This document shows, piece by piece, positions 8,310 through 17,421 of a stretch of DNA of 64,000 bases; the first letter of the stretch is position 1; the number at the start of each line of letters is the position of its first letter. The translations under genes and the position numbers were made by a program. The notes beneath the pieces were generated by a model. It did not search any database, was not told the origin of the DNA, and saw nothing but the letters and a program-made list of their open reading frames with translations. Source of the DNA: Bryobacterales bacterium (GTDB taxonomy: Bacteria; Acidobacteriota; Terriglobia; Bryobacterales; UBA6623); contig JAPPLB010000141.1 of assembly GCA_028819575.1 (NCBI GenBank), positions 1 through 64,000 of the forward strand, read 5' to 3'.

Positions 8310-9886
8310 GGGCGCTCACCTTGGTCCGTCGCTGGGGCTGCGGTCTCGATGGGAAGGTGAGCCGCTATGTTGGCAGGCGGGAAGAATTTGTGGAGCGTTG
8401 CCTCTGAGGGCGCTGCGGTAACCAACGAAACGCCGACAAGCGTTAGGAGCGAGACCGTGAAGACCGTGGCGACAGGCAACATCCCCAAAAACAAATACGA
8501 CCCGTCAACACCATACCCCGATGCGCGAAAGAGCAGCGCCCATGTGCCCGCCGTGGCCGCAATGGATGCGATTGCCCCTGCCTTCGTGCAACGCCTCCAA
8601 TACAGAGCGGCGCATACTAGTGGGAACAGGCCCGCAAAGCCGGTAAAGCACCAGACGCCGACAGGGAAGACCTGCCGCGGCTCGGTGAGCGACAGCAAGT
8701 AGGTGATCGCGACGATGGCCACGATGAAGATTCTCCCCAGAAGAACACGCCGGCGGTCACCGAAGCGGCCTTCGCCGAAGTAGTGCGCGACGATGTCGGT
8801 CGTGAACATGGTCCCGAGGCAGAAGAACTGTGAGTCGAGCGACGACATGATGGCGGCCAGGATGCCGGCGCCGAGTAGCCCACCAATCACGGGGGTGGTC
8901 AGGGTGTGGACCATGGTCGCAAGTTCGGTGTTCCTGGGAGAACCTGGGGACACAATGAGCGAGCCGTCCGGCAGTGCAGCGGACGTTGCCCACACACCAA
9001 TCAGGACACAGGGGGCCCAGACGATCAGAATGAAAATCGGATGCATCACAATGCTCAACCGAAACGTCTTGGCCGATCGGGCGGTGAGCCAGTGCTGAAA
9101 AACATGCGGGAACATGCCGACCGACAGCGGGATGAAGAAATAGGTGAAGAACTGGAGCTGTGTGACGCTGTCGCCCCGCATCAGCCTTTCGGGGTGGGAT
9201 TCGAAAACCTGGCGGCTCGCGGCGGCCAGCCCTCCCAGTTTCGAGGAGATCAGCCAGAAAGCCAGCAGACCGGTGAGCATGAAGACTGCCGTCTGAAAGG
9301 TGTTGGCCCATGCCGCGCCCCGGAGTCCGCCAAAGAACACGTAGGAAAGGACGGCGCAAGAAATGATCAGTCCTGTCAGCCAGGGGGGCAGGCCACCGTT
9401 GGTAGCCGCGAAGGCGCCTGGAAAGGCGCCTTGCGTCAACGACTGCACGACGCCGCCCGCGCCGAGCAGACCGATCAGCAGGTAGGGAATGACAAGCGCC
9501 ACGAGGATCGGGAAGAGAATCAACCCCAGCAGATCGCTGTCGAAACGAGCCCGGAAGTACTGCACCTGGGTCACGTAACCGTAGCGCTTGCCGATCGCCC
9601 ACAGGCGGATGCCGATGAAGAAGAACACTCCCGCGTGGACGAGTCCCGACCAGGAAGCCAACATCCCGTAAACGCCGATGCCGACACGATAGGCTTCGCC
9701 CGTGCTGCCCACGAGTGCGAAGGCGGTCATCGTGGTTCCGAACAGCGACATCATCAGCAGCACCGGGCCGATAGAATGGCTGGCCATGAAGTAGTCCGCG
9801 GCAGTGCCTCGAAAGACACGGTTCGCGGCCACGCCCAGGCCAACGAGCAGACTGAGATAGCCCGCCATGATGATGAGAGATGTCAT
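8306..9886 (-). CDS. Sodium:solute symporter (SSS family)
   Basis: About 526 residues with many hydrophobic segments, beginning MTSLIIMAGYLSLLVGLGVAANRVF. The stretches ADYFMASHSIG, ALVGSTGEAYRVGIG and the GAGILAAIMSSLDSQFF segment are characteristic of SSS (solute:Na+) symporters for small carboxylates, amino acids or sugars. The track ORF is 57 residues longer at the N-terminus; that part overlaps the upstream DUF3311 gene in another frame and is rejected. The ATG at 9886 overlaps the DUF3311 stop (ATGA), and the stop overlaps the glycosyltransferase start, so the three are co-translated. Confidence 0.9.
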   Translation of the reverse strand: MTSLIIMAGYLSLLVGLGVAANRVFRGTAADYFMASHSIGPVLLMMSLFGTTMTAFALVGSTGEAYRVGIGVYGMLASWSGLVHAGVFFFIGIRLWAIGKRYGYVTQVQYFRARFDSDLLGLILFPILVALVIPYLLIGLLGAGGVVQSLTQGAFPGAFAATNGGLPPWLTGLIISCAVLSYVFFGGLRGAAWANTFQTAVFMLTGLLAFWLISSKLGGLAAASRQVFESHPERLMRGDSVTQLQFFTYFFIPLSVGMFPHVFQHWLTARSAKTFRLSIVMHPIFILIVWAPCVLIGVWATSAALPDGSLIVSPGSPRNTELATMVHTLTTPVIGGLLGAGILAAIMSSLDSQFFCLGTMFTTDIVAHYFGEGRFGDRRRVLLGRIFIVAIVAITYLLSLTEPRQVFPVGVWCFTGFAGLFPLVCAALYWRRCTKAGAIASIAATAGTWALLFRASGYGVDGSYLFLGMLPVATVFTVSLLTLVGVSLVTAAPSEATLHKFFPPANIAAHLPIETAAPATDQGERP

Positions 9887-10116
9887 GGGCGAGGCAGGTC
9901 CTCGTCGCGCTCTTCGGCGAAGGCCTCCGTATCGGACGGCCAGGCGTATCTCAGCGTGAGATACCAGGCTCCAGCGACAACGAGTGAATAAACGGCATGA
10001 TATGCCAGCCCAACGGGCAGGAAGCCGAGGACGAGCGTCGGATCGTCCCAAAGCCAAAAGTCCTGGTGCAGGAGGGCGAGTGCAATCAGGAGGAGATAGA
10101 CGGCTCGCTTGCTCAT
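9883..10116 (-). CDS. DUF3311-like small membrane protein, symporter partner
   Basis: 77 residues with two hydrophobic segments (AVYLLLIALALLHQDF and AVYSLVVAGAWYLTLRYAW) and a short acidic tail. Size and the motif HQDFWLWDDPTLVLGFLPVGLAYH fit the DUF3311 proteins found immediately upstream of SSS transporters, where they are thought to be an accessory subunit. The MSKRAVYLL start at 10116 is chosen over the longer track ORF because the extension (MIAVFPSRRC and following) is not membrane-like. The stop overlaps the symporter ATG. Confidence 0.8.
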   Translation of the reverse strand: MSKRAVYLLLIALALLHQDFWLWDDPTLVLGFLPVGLAYHAVYSLVVAGAWYLTLRYAWPSDTEAFAEERDEDLPRP

Positions 10117-10256
10117 CAAGGCGCCGATGACGAGTAAGATTCCACAGTCTAGCAAAGGCCTGAAAGCAGATTGAAAGGCGTTTCCTGCCATGGGCTCGGC
10201 AGGCTCTGCAACAAGTCCGGCAAGGTTAGGATCAATCTGGAGAAACTCACATCTCC

Positions 10257-10286
10257 TTGAGGGAAAAACTGCAATCATGTTATTCT
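10257..10286 (+). promoter_or_regulatory. Possible sigma-70 promoter for the DUF5715 gene
   Basis: TTGAGG (10257-10262) and TATTCT (10281-10286) are separated by 18 bp. The predicted start of transcription falls at or within a few bases of the ATG-ATG at 10291/10294, so the message would have almost no leader. Hexamers match consensus at four of six positions each. Confidence 0.4.
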
Positions 10287-10290
10287 GTAG

Positions 10291-10917
10291 ATGATGCTCC
10301 GAACATTTCTGACCTTTGTTGTTCTAGCAGGGCTCGCCTCTCAGGCGGCAGGGGCCACGCGCTCCTCTCTTCGCGCCGACTTCCGGTCGCAGGTGATCCA
10401 GAACGAACGAGCCGATCTGGACGGGCTGTCACGCTTCGAAGGCTCCGACATGGTCAAGCGCTTTGCGCGGTTGCAGTTGCTGGAGCAGGTTCCTTTCAAA
10501 ACACGGAATTACTACATCCACAGAATTCCGGCCGAGTATCGCTACTTGCGCCCTTGGGCCAAGTTGTTTCTGGACCGCCTCAGCCGCCAGTTCCGCTCGC
10601 GCTTCGGACAACCTTTACGCATTACAGGCCTGACTCGTACTGCCGAGTACCAGCAGTCTCTGCGCAGGCGCAACCGGAACGCCGCCGCCGCCCGTGGACC
10701 GAAACGGTCCGTTCATCTCACGGGCGCCTGTCTCGACATCTCGAAGAAGGGCATGACGGGCAGCCAGGTCAGTTGGATGCGACGAGTTCTGCTCTCGATC
10801 AAACAGAAGGGCTATCTCTTTCCGGTGGAGGAGTTCAAGCAGCCGAACTTCCATATCATGGTCTACCGGAACTACCCCGAATACGTCGCCAGATTACAAG
10901 CCGGAACGCGTCGATAG
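10291..10917 (+). CDS. DUF5715 / peptidase M15-like secreted protein
   Basis: 208 residues with a signal peptide (MMLRTFLTFVVLAGLASQAAGA). The C-terminal half has the zinc D,D-carboxypeptidase-like layout: SVHLTGACLDIS (His and Asp as in M15 SxHxxGxAxD) and PNFHIMVY (second His). LRITGLTRTAEYQQSLRR upstream also matches this fold. The family probably acts on peptidoglycan or is a relative that binds it. The ORF stands alone between divergent and following genes; the next gene, a degenerate S41 protein, is in the same direction 123 bp on. Confidence 0.75.
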   Translation: MMLRTFLTFVVLAGLASQAAGATRSSLRADFRSQVIQNERADLDGLSRFEGSDMVKRFARLQLLEQVPFKTRNYYIHRIPAEYRYLRPWAKLFLDRLSRQFRSRFGQPLRITGLTRTAEYQQSLRRRNRNAAAARGPKRSVHLTGACLDISKKGMTGSQVSWMRRVLLSIKQKGYLFPVEEFKQPNFHIMVYRNYPEYVARLQAGTRR

Positions 10918-11040
10918 GCCGGGTCCTTTCGCCTCATTTCCTTCCTCTGTGAACCGACCTCTCGGCCGGTACGTAGTATCATGGAAACCGGAGAACGTCA
11001 GCCGGGCCGCCCCGACCCTGATGTGGAGAGAGCATCCCTG

Positions 11041-12303
11041 ATGAACGCTCGAGCAAAATTTGTGGTGGTGTTCGTGTCTACGCTGTTGACGGTGATGCTC
11101 GTCATCGGCGCCTTGATGGGTAAGAGCAAGGAGGGAGAAGGCGCGTATCGTCCACTGCAGGTTTATACGGAAGTTCTGGCGCGGATCAAAGGAGACTACG
11201 TCGAGGAACCGAACATGGACAAGGTCACGCGCGGCGCGATCCAAGGCCTGGTTGAATATCTCGACCCGCTGTCCAGCTACCTGACGGCCGAGCAGTATCA
11301 GGTTTTCGAGAAGAGCCGTGGAAACGAGGACCTCGGCACCGGGCTTTCGACCGGCCTCGTTGTCTTCAAACAACGGCTTTCCTACACCCAGATCTTGTAT
11401 GTCGTGCCGGACTCGCCGGCCGACAAAGCCGGTATCCGCAAAGGGGACCTGATTGAGGCGATTGACGGCGTGAGCACACGTTCGATGGCTCCCGCTTACA
11501 TGCAGAGCGTTCTGAGCGGGAAACCAGGCTCGCGAGTGCGTCTGCTCGTTCGCCCCGCGCGTCAACCCGATGAGCCCGAGGAATATGCAATGGTCCGCGT
11601 GAAGGTCGCATTGCCTTCGATTACCAGCAGGAAACTGGACGATGGAATCGGATATATCGATCTGGACGTGCTGGATTCCGAACGTATGAATCAGGTTGCC
11701 GCCGCCATCAAGTCTCTGGAGTCGACAGAAATCAGCAAGCTCATTCTCGACCTGAGGGGCAACGCTCTGGGAAACCCTGAGCAAGGTCTATTATTGGCTG
11801 ACTACTTCATCCGGGAAGGAAAGCTTGCCTCGCTCAAGGGGCAAAGGCATCCTGAAGAAACTTTCATCGCCAAAGCGGACAACACTTTGACGAATCTCCC
11901 GGTTGTGTTTATCACCGACCGCGCAACCGCTGGCGGCGCCGAAATCGCGGCGGCCGCGATTCTCGACACGGGCCGGGGTAAGGTCGCCGGCGAGCGAACC
12001 TACGGTTTGGCTGCCTATCAGAAGACGATCTCCCTCGAAGACGGGTCGGCCTTAATCCTCTCCGTTGCCAAATACCACCGGTCTACGGGGGATGCCTTCC
12101 AGGATGGCGGGGTCGAGCCGTCCGATCCGGTTGACGCCTCCGAACTTCGCCGCTACCGGCTGTCGGAAATGGAGCTGATCGAAGTGCAATCCGACACTAC
12201 ACCGGAAGCTCTCGAAGGCGATCCTGACAAGGACCCCTATCTCAAGAAGGCGATCGAGATCCTGAAGACATCCGAGGAAGAACCGGCCAAGAAGGCCGCA
12301 TAG
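11041..12303 (+). CDS. S41 (CtpA/Prc) family protein lacking the catalytic Ser-Lys dyad
   Basis: 420 residues: an N-terminal membrane anchor (FVVVFVSTLLTVMLVIGALMG), a PDZ domain around residues 95-175 (YVVPDSPADKAGIRKGDLIEAIDG) and an S41 core (LILDLRGNALGNPEQGLLLADYF). In active members the nucleophile lies in SxSxSEI and the general base in TFGKG 25 residues later. Here these read ATAGGAEI (Gly298 at the Ser site) and TYGLAAYQ (Leu323 at the Lys site). The fold and flanking motifs are well kept (ILDTGRGKVAGERTYG), so this looks like a maintained pseudoprotease, perhaps a PDZ scaffold or decoy. MNARAKF is preferred over the track start 20 codons upstream. Its TAG stop coincides with the edge of a repeat copy. 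Confidence 0.82.
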   Translation: MNARAKFVVVFVSTLLTVMLVIGALMGKSKEGEGAYRPLQVYTEVLARIKGDYVEEPNMDKVTRGAIQGLVEYLDPLSSYLTAEQYQVFEKSRGNEDLGTGLSTGLVVFKQRLSYTQILYVVPDSPADKAGIRKGDLIEAIDGVSTRSMAPAYMQSVLSGKPGSRVRLLVRPARQPDEPEEYAMVRVKVALPSITSRKLDDGIGYIDLDVLDSERMNQVAAAIKSLESTEISKLILDLRGNALGNPEQGLLLADYFIREGKLASLKGQRHPEETFIAKADNTLTNLPVVFITDRATAGGAEIAAAAILDTGRGKVAGERTYGLAAYQKTISLEDGSALILSVAKYHRSTGDAFQDGGVEPSDPVDASELRRYRLSEMELIEVQSDTTPEALEGDPDKDPYLKKAIEILKTSEEEPAKKAA

Positions 12304-12486
12304 TCTGTCTTGCTCACCACGAGGCGTGGCCAAGTGCGTGAGAGGGCCGTCAGGACAAACCGCAGGCCGCTCGGCGCGCGCAGGGGTTAGCGGCCTGATC
12401 GCTTCCTTTGGCCCTCGGGTTACGAAACACGAACCACGGCCTTGTTCTCGCGTGCTTCGGCCCTCGGGTGAAGAGAAATGCAGGCG
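12302..12486 (+). repeat. Interspersed inverted-end element, copy 4 (variant middle, diverged ends)
   Basis: The left end (AGTCTGTCTTGCTCACCACG) is diverged but aligns base for base with the consensus; the right end reads GGGTGAAGAGAAATGCAGGC. The centre carries the variant block GGGGTTAGCGGCC and the second module TACGAAACACGAACCACGGC, shared with copy 8. The left edge provides the stop codon of the S41-like gene; it separates two convergent genes. Confidence 0.85.
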
Positions 12487-12495
12487 AGGCTCCGC

Positions 12496-13530
12496 CTACA
12501 GCTCAACCACCGCCTTCAACACGCCATCCGAATAGTTGGCCACTGCTTCGAACGCCTTCACTCCTTCCTGCAGAGGAACATGGTGCGTTATGAATCGGCC
12601 GGTGTCGATCTGACCGCGAACCAGCATGTCAAGCGCTTCGTGATCGTTGGCGTTCGAGCGCTTCTGGACGTGGATGCTGATTTCCTGATGCATGGCCCGC
12701 CAGAGGTCCACGCCGACGAACTGCTGTGAGGGAATCCCGATAATCACCAAGCGGCCGCCGAATCGCAGGCAATGCAGAGCGGTGTTGATGGAGTCGGGCT
12801 TGCCGGCGGCGTCGATGGCCACATGGACGCCCAAGCCGTGGGTCAGGTCCATCACGGCATCCCGCACCGACTCACGGTCGACATGGACCGCAGCGTCAGC
12901 TCCGGCTTCCCGGGCGGCCGCCAGACGATGTTCGATCCGGTCGGCGGCGATGATACGTGAAGCACCGGCGATCTTCGCTGTAGCTACGCCTAGCACGCCA
13001 ATCGGACCCGCGCCCATCACGAGCACCGTCTCACCCATCTGGAGGCCGGCCAGCTCGACGCTATGTACGAGTACGGCCAACGGCTCGATCACCGTGGCTT
13101 CACTGAAGCTCATCTCTTCGGGAAGAGGGACGACGTTGTGCGCGGGCACGACGGCGTACTCCCGCAGAAGGCCGGGACCCTGTGCTCCACCCAGGAATTG
13201 CGAGTTCAGGCAGAGGTTCGGACGGCCGATCCGGCAAGGTTCGCATTGTCCGCACGTGAGCGCCGGCTCAACGGCGACGGGCGTTCCTGCTGCGAGATGT
13301 TCGACTCCCGGTCCGATCTCCTCGATCGAGCCCGCCGGTTCGTGGCCCAGAACCGATGGGTAGACCGCCTTCGTGCCGGCGCAAGCGTCTTCCAGGTAGT
13401 AGTGCATGTCACTGCCGCAAACACCGCAGGCGCGGATGCGGACCAGAACTTCCCCGCGGCCCGGCTCGGGCGGGTCCGGCATCGTGGCCAATTCAAGCGT
13501 TCGAGGAGCGACAAGTTGGAGAGCCTTCAT
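12496..13530 (-). CDS. Zinc-dependent alcohol dehydrogenase (threonine/sorbitol dehydrogenase-like, MDR family)
   Basis: 344 residues. The catalytic zinc site (CGVCGSDMHYY near residue 37, GHEPAG with the glutamate) and the structural-zinc cysteines (CGQCEPCRIGRPNLC) are intact, as is the Rossmann motif GAGPIGVLG. It belongs to the medium-chain dehydrogenases that oxidise polyols or amino-alcohols with NAD(P)+. The track ORF begins inside the neighbouring repeat and carries about 129 false residues; MKALQLVAPRTLEL at 13530 is the family-like start. No cognate pathway gene is adjacent. Confidence 0.9.
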   Translation of the reverse strand: MKALQLVAPRTLELATMPDPPEPGRGEVLVRIRACGVCGSDMHYYLEDACAGTKAVYPSVLGHEPAGSIEEIGPGVEHLAAGTPVAVEPALTCGQCEPCRIGRPNLCLNSQFLGGAQGPGLLREYAVVPAHNVVPLPEEMSFSEATVIEPLAVLVHSVELAGLQMGETVLVMGAGPIGVLGVATAKIAGASRIIAADRIEHRLAAAREAGADAAVHVDRESVRDAVMDLTHGLGVHVAIDAAGKPDSINTALHCLRFGGRLVIIGIPSQQFVGVDLWRAMHQEISIHVQKRSNANDHEALDMLVRGQIDTGRFITHHVPLQEGVKAFEAVANYSDGVLKAVVEL

Positions 13531-13657
13531 AGCCTTTGGAGCGGAGAGCGCTTCGGGATATCGTTCGATTGTAACCTCTTGTCCGAGACTCTCCGCCGCA
13601 TCCAGCAGCGGCTGGCTCGGCTGCGGCGCCGATCGTCGTCCTGTAAGCAGGACAGCT

Positions 13658-13837
13658 AGCCTGCATGTCTCACCACGAGGCGAGGTGAAGTGCGTGAGAG
13701 GGCCGTCAGGACGAGGCGCGAGCCGCTTGGCGCGCGCAGGCGTACTTGACAGTACGTTGAGCACGGCAAGCAAGCGCAACGAAGTCCTGGCGGTCGTATG
13801 GCGTGCTTCGACCGTCGGGTGGTGAGAAATGCAGGCT
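13658..13837 (+). repeat. Interspersed inverted-end element, copy 5 (complete, 180 bp)
   Basis: Ends AGCCTGCATGTCTCACCACG and GGTGGTGAGAAATGCAGGCT, both flanked by TA within CTAG. The internal hairpin is one base short of copy 2 (CGTACTTGACAGTACG). It lies in the divergent region between the alcohol dehydrogenase and indolepyruvate oxidoreductase genes, 43 bp before the latter's start. Confidence 0.95.
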
Positions 13838-13880
13838 AGAGTTGCGTCTTTTGTGTTGTAGAGTGAGAGTCGCTTCCCGC

Positions 13881-16800
13881 ATGCCGCGCGATTTCTCTCT
13901 GGACGACAAGTACACACTGGAATCCGGCAGCGTTTACATGACCGGAATCCAGGCCCTCGTGCGCCTGCCGATCGAGCAGATGCGCCGTGACCGCCGCGCG
14001 GGCCTGAAGACGGCGGCCTGGATCTCCGGCTATGAGGGCTCGCCCCTCGGAGGATACGATCTCGCTCTCGCTCGTGCCGGCAAACATCTCTCTGACCACA
14101 ACATCCGCTTCCTGCCCGGGGTCAACGAGGACTTGGCCGCCACGTCGGTCATGGGGAGCCAGCTTTTCCAAGCCCTTCCCGACCCGCAAGTCGATGGCGT
14201 GGTCGGAATCTGGTATGGCAAGGGACCCGGTGTCGACCGTAGCGGTGACGTCTTTCGACACGCCAATCTCGCAGGAACCGGCAGCAACTGCGGCGCACTG
14301 GCGCTCGCGGGCGACGATCACGTCTCGAAGAGCTCGACGATCCCCCATCAGAGCGAAATCTCGTTCTACAACCATGCCTTGCCGACTCTGACTCCCGGAA
14401 ACACGCAAGAGGTGCTCGACTACGGCTTGTGGGGTATCGCGCTCTCTCGCTACACGGGCGCCTGGACGGGCATCAAGGTTTCCACGGACATTTGCGACGG
14501 CGGCGGCGCCGTCGAGGTGTCGCCGGATCGGGTCCCCATCGTCGAGCCGGATCTCCTGATCGACGGCGAGCGCTACGAGAAGGTGATGAACCCGCTGCTG
14601 ATCATCCCCATCTCTCTGCGGCTCGAACGGGAATTGCATTACCGGCGCATGGCGGCCGCGAGAGAATTCGCGCGTTGCAACGACATCAACCAGATCAGCC
14701 CGCGGCACAACGATGACCGCCTGGGCATCGTCACTGCCGGAAAGAGCTATTACGACTTGATGTCGGCCTTCCAAAATGTCGGTATCGGGCCGGCCGAACT
14801 CGAGGCGGCCGGTATCCGGATTCTCAAGTTGGGGATGGTCTTTCCTTTGGAACCGACGATCATCAATGAGTTCGTCGGGGGGCTCGACCGCGTCCTGGTG
14901 ATCGAAGAGAAGCGCAGTTTCATCGAGCTGCAATTGCGGGAGTTGCTGTATCACCTCGAGCGGCGGCCGGCGATTTGGGGCAAGCTTGATCCCGCAGGGG
15001 ATGAGTTGCTGCCCGCCAGCGGGGAGTTGGACGCCGAAATCATCACCAGAGCTCTGGGCCGCTGGTTGGGCCGTGGTGAAGGCATTGATCGCCGCTTGGC
15101 CGAGTTGGCCGAAATCGAAAAGCGCTTTGTCCAAAGCAAGTCCGCACCGCCGCGCATTCCGAGCTACTGCTCAGGATGTCCTCACAACCGCTCGACCTAT
15201 CTGCTCGAGGGTCAGATCGCCGGCGGAGGCATCGGCTGTCATGGCATGGCGGCGTCGCTCGGGGAGGCCAACCGGGGCATCGAGTACATCGCTCAGATGG
15301 GCGGTGAGGGAGCCGCCTGGATCGGCGCGTCCCCGTTCAGCGGCAGGGACCACATCTTTCAGAACCTCGGCGACGGAACGTATTTTCATTCCGGGCGCAT
15401 GGCGGTCAACGCCGCGGTTTCGGCAAACGTCAACATCACCTACAAAATCCTCTACAACGGCGCCGTCGCGATGACGGGCGGTCAGGACATCGCTGGCAGC
15501 TTGCCGATTCCGGCCCTGACACGCGAGTTGGAAGCCGATGGAGTCAAGCGAATCTCTCTGCTGACCGACGACCTCACCCGTTATGAGAACCGCACCGGTT
15601 TAGCGGAGATCACAGAAGTGCGCCCTCGTGAGGATCTGGATCTTGTCCTGAGAGATCTCGAACGGACACCCGGAGTCACGGTGATGATCTATGACCAGAT
15701 GTGCGCCGCCGAGAAACGCCGCCGCCGCAATCGTGGCCTCATGGCGCAGCCGGTCCGGCGGCTGATGGTCAACGAGCGCGTTTGCGAAGGCTGCGGCGAC
15801 TGCGTCGCGAAATCGAACTGCGTGTCGCTGCACCCGGTGGAAACGGAGTTTGGCCCGAAGACACGCATCCACCAGTCATCCTGCAACGCGGACTATACCT
15901 GCGCGCTAGGGGACTGTCCGTCATTTGTCAGCGTCATGGTCGAGGAAGGGACCGGCCTCAGGAAGCGTCCGCTGCCCGATCTGCCCGCGGCGACGGTGGC
16001 CGAGCCCGTGCAGAAAGTCACGGCCGGGCGTTCCTATCGCATTCTCATGCCGGGAATCGGCGGGACCGGCGTCGTCACGATCAACGCTGTGCTCGCGACG
16101 GCCGCCTTGCTCGACGGAAAATTCACCACGACTCTCGATCAGACCGGTCTGGCGCAGAAAGGCGGGGCCGTCGTCTCCCATCTTGTGATCGGGGAGGAAC
16201 CGATCGAAGAATCAAACCGCATCAGTTACGGCGCCGCTGACCTGCTGCTGGGCTTCGATGCCATGGGCGCTGCAGCCGCGGCCAACCTCTGCCGCACGAG
16301 TCCCGAACGCACCGTGGCGGTGGTCAACTCGCATGAACTCCCGACCCACGAGTCGATCCGAAAGGGGCTCACCGTTCTTTCGGCTGACGGCTACTTCGCT
16401 CGCGCTGTCCGCGAGCATACGCGCGGCGGGAAGAGCATCTTCCTGGATGCATCCCGGCTTGCCGAATCGCTGTTCGGCGGGCATCTCCAGACCAATGTGT
16501 TCCTGCTCGGCGCAGCCTACCAAGCGGGCTTGCTTCCTCTTCGAGCGTCATCCGTCGAGGAGTCGATTCGCCTGAACGGCGTCCAGGTCGACCGTAACGT
16601 GGCCGCCTTTCGCCGCGGCCGCCAATACGTCGCCGATCCGGCGAAGGTCGAAAGCCTCGCCGCGCCCGAGCGGCCCGCGAAAGCTCCACGAACTCTTGAT
16701 GGCCGCATCCGGCTTTTCACCGATGAGCTCGTCTCGTTCCAGAACGCGGCCTACGCCAGACGGTACGAACAACTCGTTGCTGAAGCCCGCCGAGCCGAGC

Positions 16801-17324
16801 AAGCGGTTGCTCCCGGCAGCACCGTTCTGACGGAAGCCGTTGCGCGGTACTGCCACAAGTTGATGGCCTACAAGGATGAGTACGAGGTCGCGCGGCTTCT
16901 TACGCTGCCTGACCTCGATGAGCAGGCCAAAGCAATGTTCGAGGCGCCCGTCAAACAGGTCTATCATCTTCATCCACCCTTGCTCCGGGCGATGGGGCTC
17001 AAGCGGAAACTCTCGCTGGGACCGTGGGCTCGTCCCTTCCTCAAGACGCTGGCCGCGATGAAGTTCCTCCGTGGCAGCGTGCTGGACCTTTTCGGCTACG
17101 CCTATTTACGCCGTCAAGAGAGGGCGTTGATCGGCTGGTACGAAGAGATGATTCGTGGTTTCTTGCCGACCTTGACCGCCGCGAACCTGGAGACAGCCGT
17201 CGAGATCGCCCGGCTTCCGGACCGTATCCGCGGCTATGAGCAAATCAAGCTCGCATCGATCGAAGAGACCCGCCAGGCAGCTATCGCGATGCTCGCCCGG
17301 CGCTCTCGATCTGCTGCCGCATAG
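13881..17324 (+). CDS. Indolepyruvate ferredoxin oxidoreductase, fused alpha/gamma form
   Basis: A 1147-residue single-chain 2-oxoacid oxidoreductase. The N-terminal half has the pyrimidine/TPP regions (ISGYEGSPLGGYDLAL, GVNEDLAATSVMGSQ; TPP-side GIGCHGMAASLGE near residue 455). A ferredoxin-like cluster region CEGCGDCVAKSNC plus CNADYTCALGDC lies near residues 637-680, followed by the gamma-type domain (IGGTGVVTINAVLA, LDQTGLAQKGGAVVSH) and a C-terminal helical region of the DUF6537 kind. Such enzymes oxidise aryl-pyruvates to aryl-acyl-CoA with ferredoxin in amino-acid breakdown. The track start lies in the repeat; MPRDFSLDDKY at 13881 is the genuine start. The gene is followed by a hairpin plus T-run. 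Confidence 0.92.
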   Translation: MPRDFSLDDKYTLESGSVYMTGIQALVRLPIEQMRRDRRAGLKTAAWISGYEGSPLGGYDLALARAGKHLSDHNIRFLPGVNEDLAATSVMGSQLFQALPDPQVDGVVGIWYGKGPGVDRSGDVFRHANLAGTGSNCGALALAGDDHVSKSSTIPHQSEISFYNHALPTLTPGNTQEVLDYGLWGIALSRYTGAWTGIKVSTDICDGGGAVEVSPDRVPIVEPDLLIDGERYEKVMNPLLIIPISLRLERELHYRRMAAAREFARCNDINQISPRHNDDRLGIVTAGKSYYDLMSAFQNVGIGPAELEAAGIRILKLGMVFPLEPTIINEFVGGLDRVLVIEEKRSFIELQLRELLYHLERRPAIWGKLDPAGDELLPASGELDAEIITRALGRWLGRGEGIDRRLAELAEIEKRFVQSKSAPPRIPSYCSGCPHNRSTYLLEGQIAGGGIGCHGMAASLGEANRGIEYIAQMGGEGAAWIGASPFSGRDHIFQNLGDGTYFHSGRMAVNAAVSANVNITYKILYNGAVAMTGGQDIAGSLPIPALTRELEADGVKRISLLTDDLTRYENRTGLAEITEVRPREDLDLVLRDLERTPGVTVMIYDQMCAAEKRRRRNRGLMAQPVRRLMVNERVCEGCGDCVAKSNCVSLHPVETEFGPKTRIHQSSCNADYTCALGDCPSFVSVMVEEGTGLRKRPLPDLPAATVAEPVQKVTAGRSYRILMPGIGGTGVVTINAVLATAALLDGKFTTTLDQTGLAQKGGAVVSHLVIGEEPIEESNRISYGAADLLLGFDAMGAAAAANLCRTSPERTVAVVNSHELPTHESIRKGLTVLSADGYFARAVREHTRGGKSIFLDASRLAESLFGGHLQTNVFLLGAAYQAGLLPLRASSVEESIRLNGVQVDRNVAAFRRGRQYVADPAKVESLAAPERPAKAPRTLDGRIRLFTDELVSFQNAAYARRYEQLVAEARRAEQAVAPGSTVLTEAVARYCHKLMAYKDEYEVARLLTLPDLDEQAKAMFEAPVKQVYHLHPPLLRAMGLKRKLSLGPWARPFLKTLAAMKFLRGSVLDLFGYAYLRRQERALIGWYEEMIRGFLPTLTAANLETAVEIARLPDRIRGYEQIKLASIEETRQAAIAMLARRSRSAAA

Positions 17325-17325
17325 A

Positions 17326-17343
17326 GGCGGTCCGCCGTTTTTT
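17326..17343 (+). terminator. Probable intrinsic terminator after the indolepyruvate oxidoreductase
   Basis: One base after the stop codon comes GGCGGTCCGCC followed by GTTTTTT. The stem is short (4-5 bp, tight loop) but GC-rich and directly followed by six T. It separates the oxidoreductase from the promoter of the porin gene. Confidence 0.6.
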
Positions 17344-17373
17344 CGCCTCCCCCATCTATTGGATAAGTGTTGC

Positions 17374-17403
17374 TTGACACTATTTCGTTGGGTACCCTAG
17401 AAT
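17374..17403 (+). promoter_or_regulatory. Sigma-70-type promoter for the porin gene
   Basis: A perfect -35 (TTGACA, 17374-17379), an 18-bp spacer and TAGAAT (17398-17403). The surrounding AT-rich stretch stands out against GC-rich flanks. Predicted transcription start is about 17410, which leaves only about 12 nt before the GTG at 17422 or about 63 nt before the in-frame ATG at 17473. Confidence 0.75.
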
Positions 17404-17421
17404 TAATTTTCTAGATGCCTT

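Noticed and set aside
8906-9991. 361-residue plus-strand ORF
   Set aside because: Antisense to the sodium symporter, which has clear membrane segments; the ORF has Gln/His/Arg-rich shadow composition.
13836-15134. 432-residue minus-strand ORF
   Set aside because: Antisense to the indolepyruvate oxidoreductase and starting outside any promoter; no motif.
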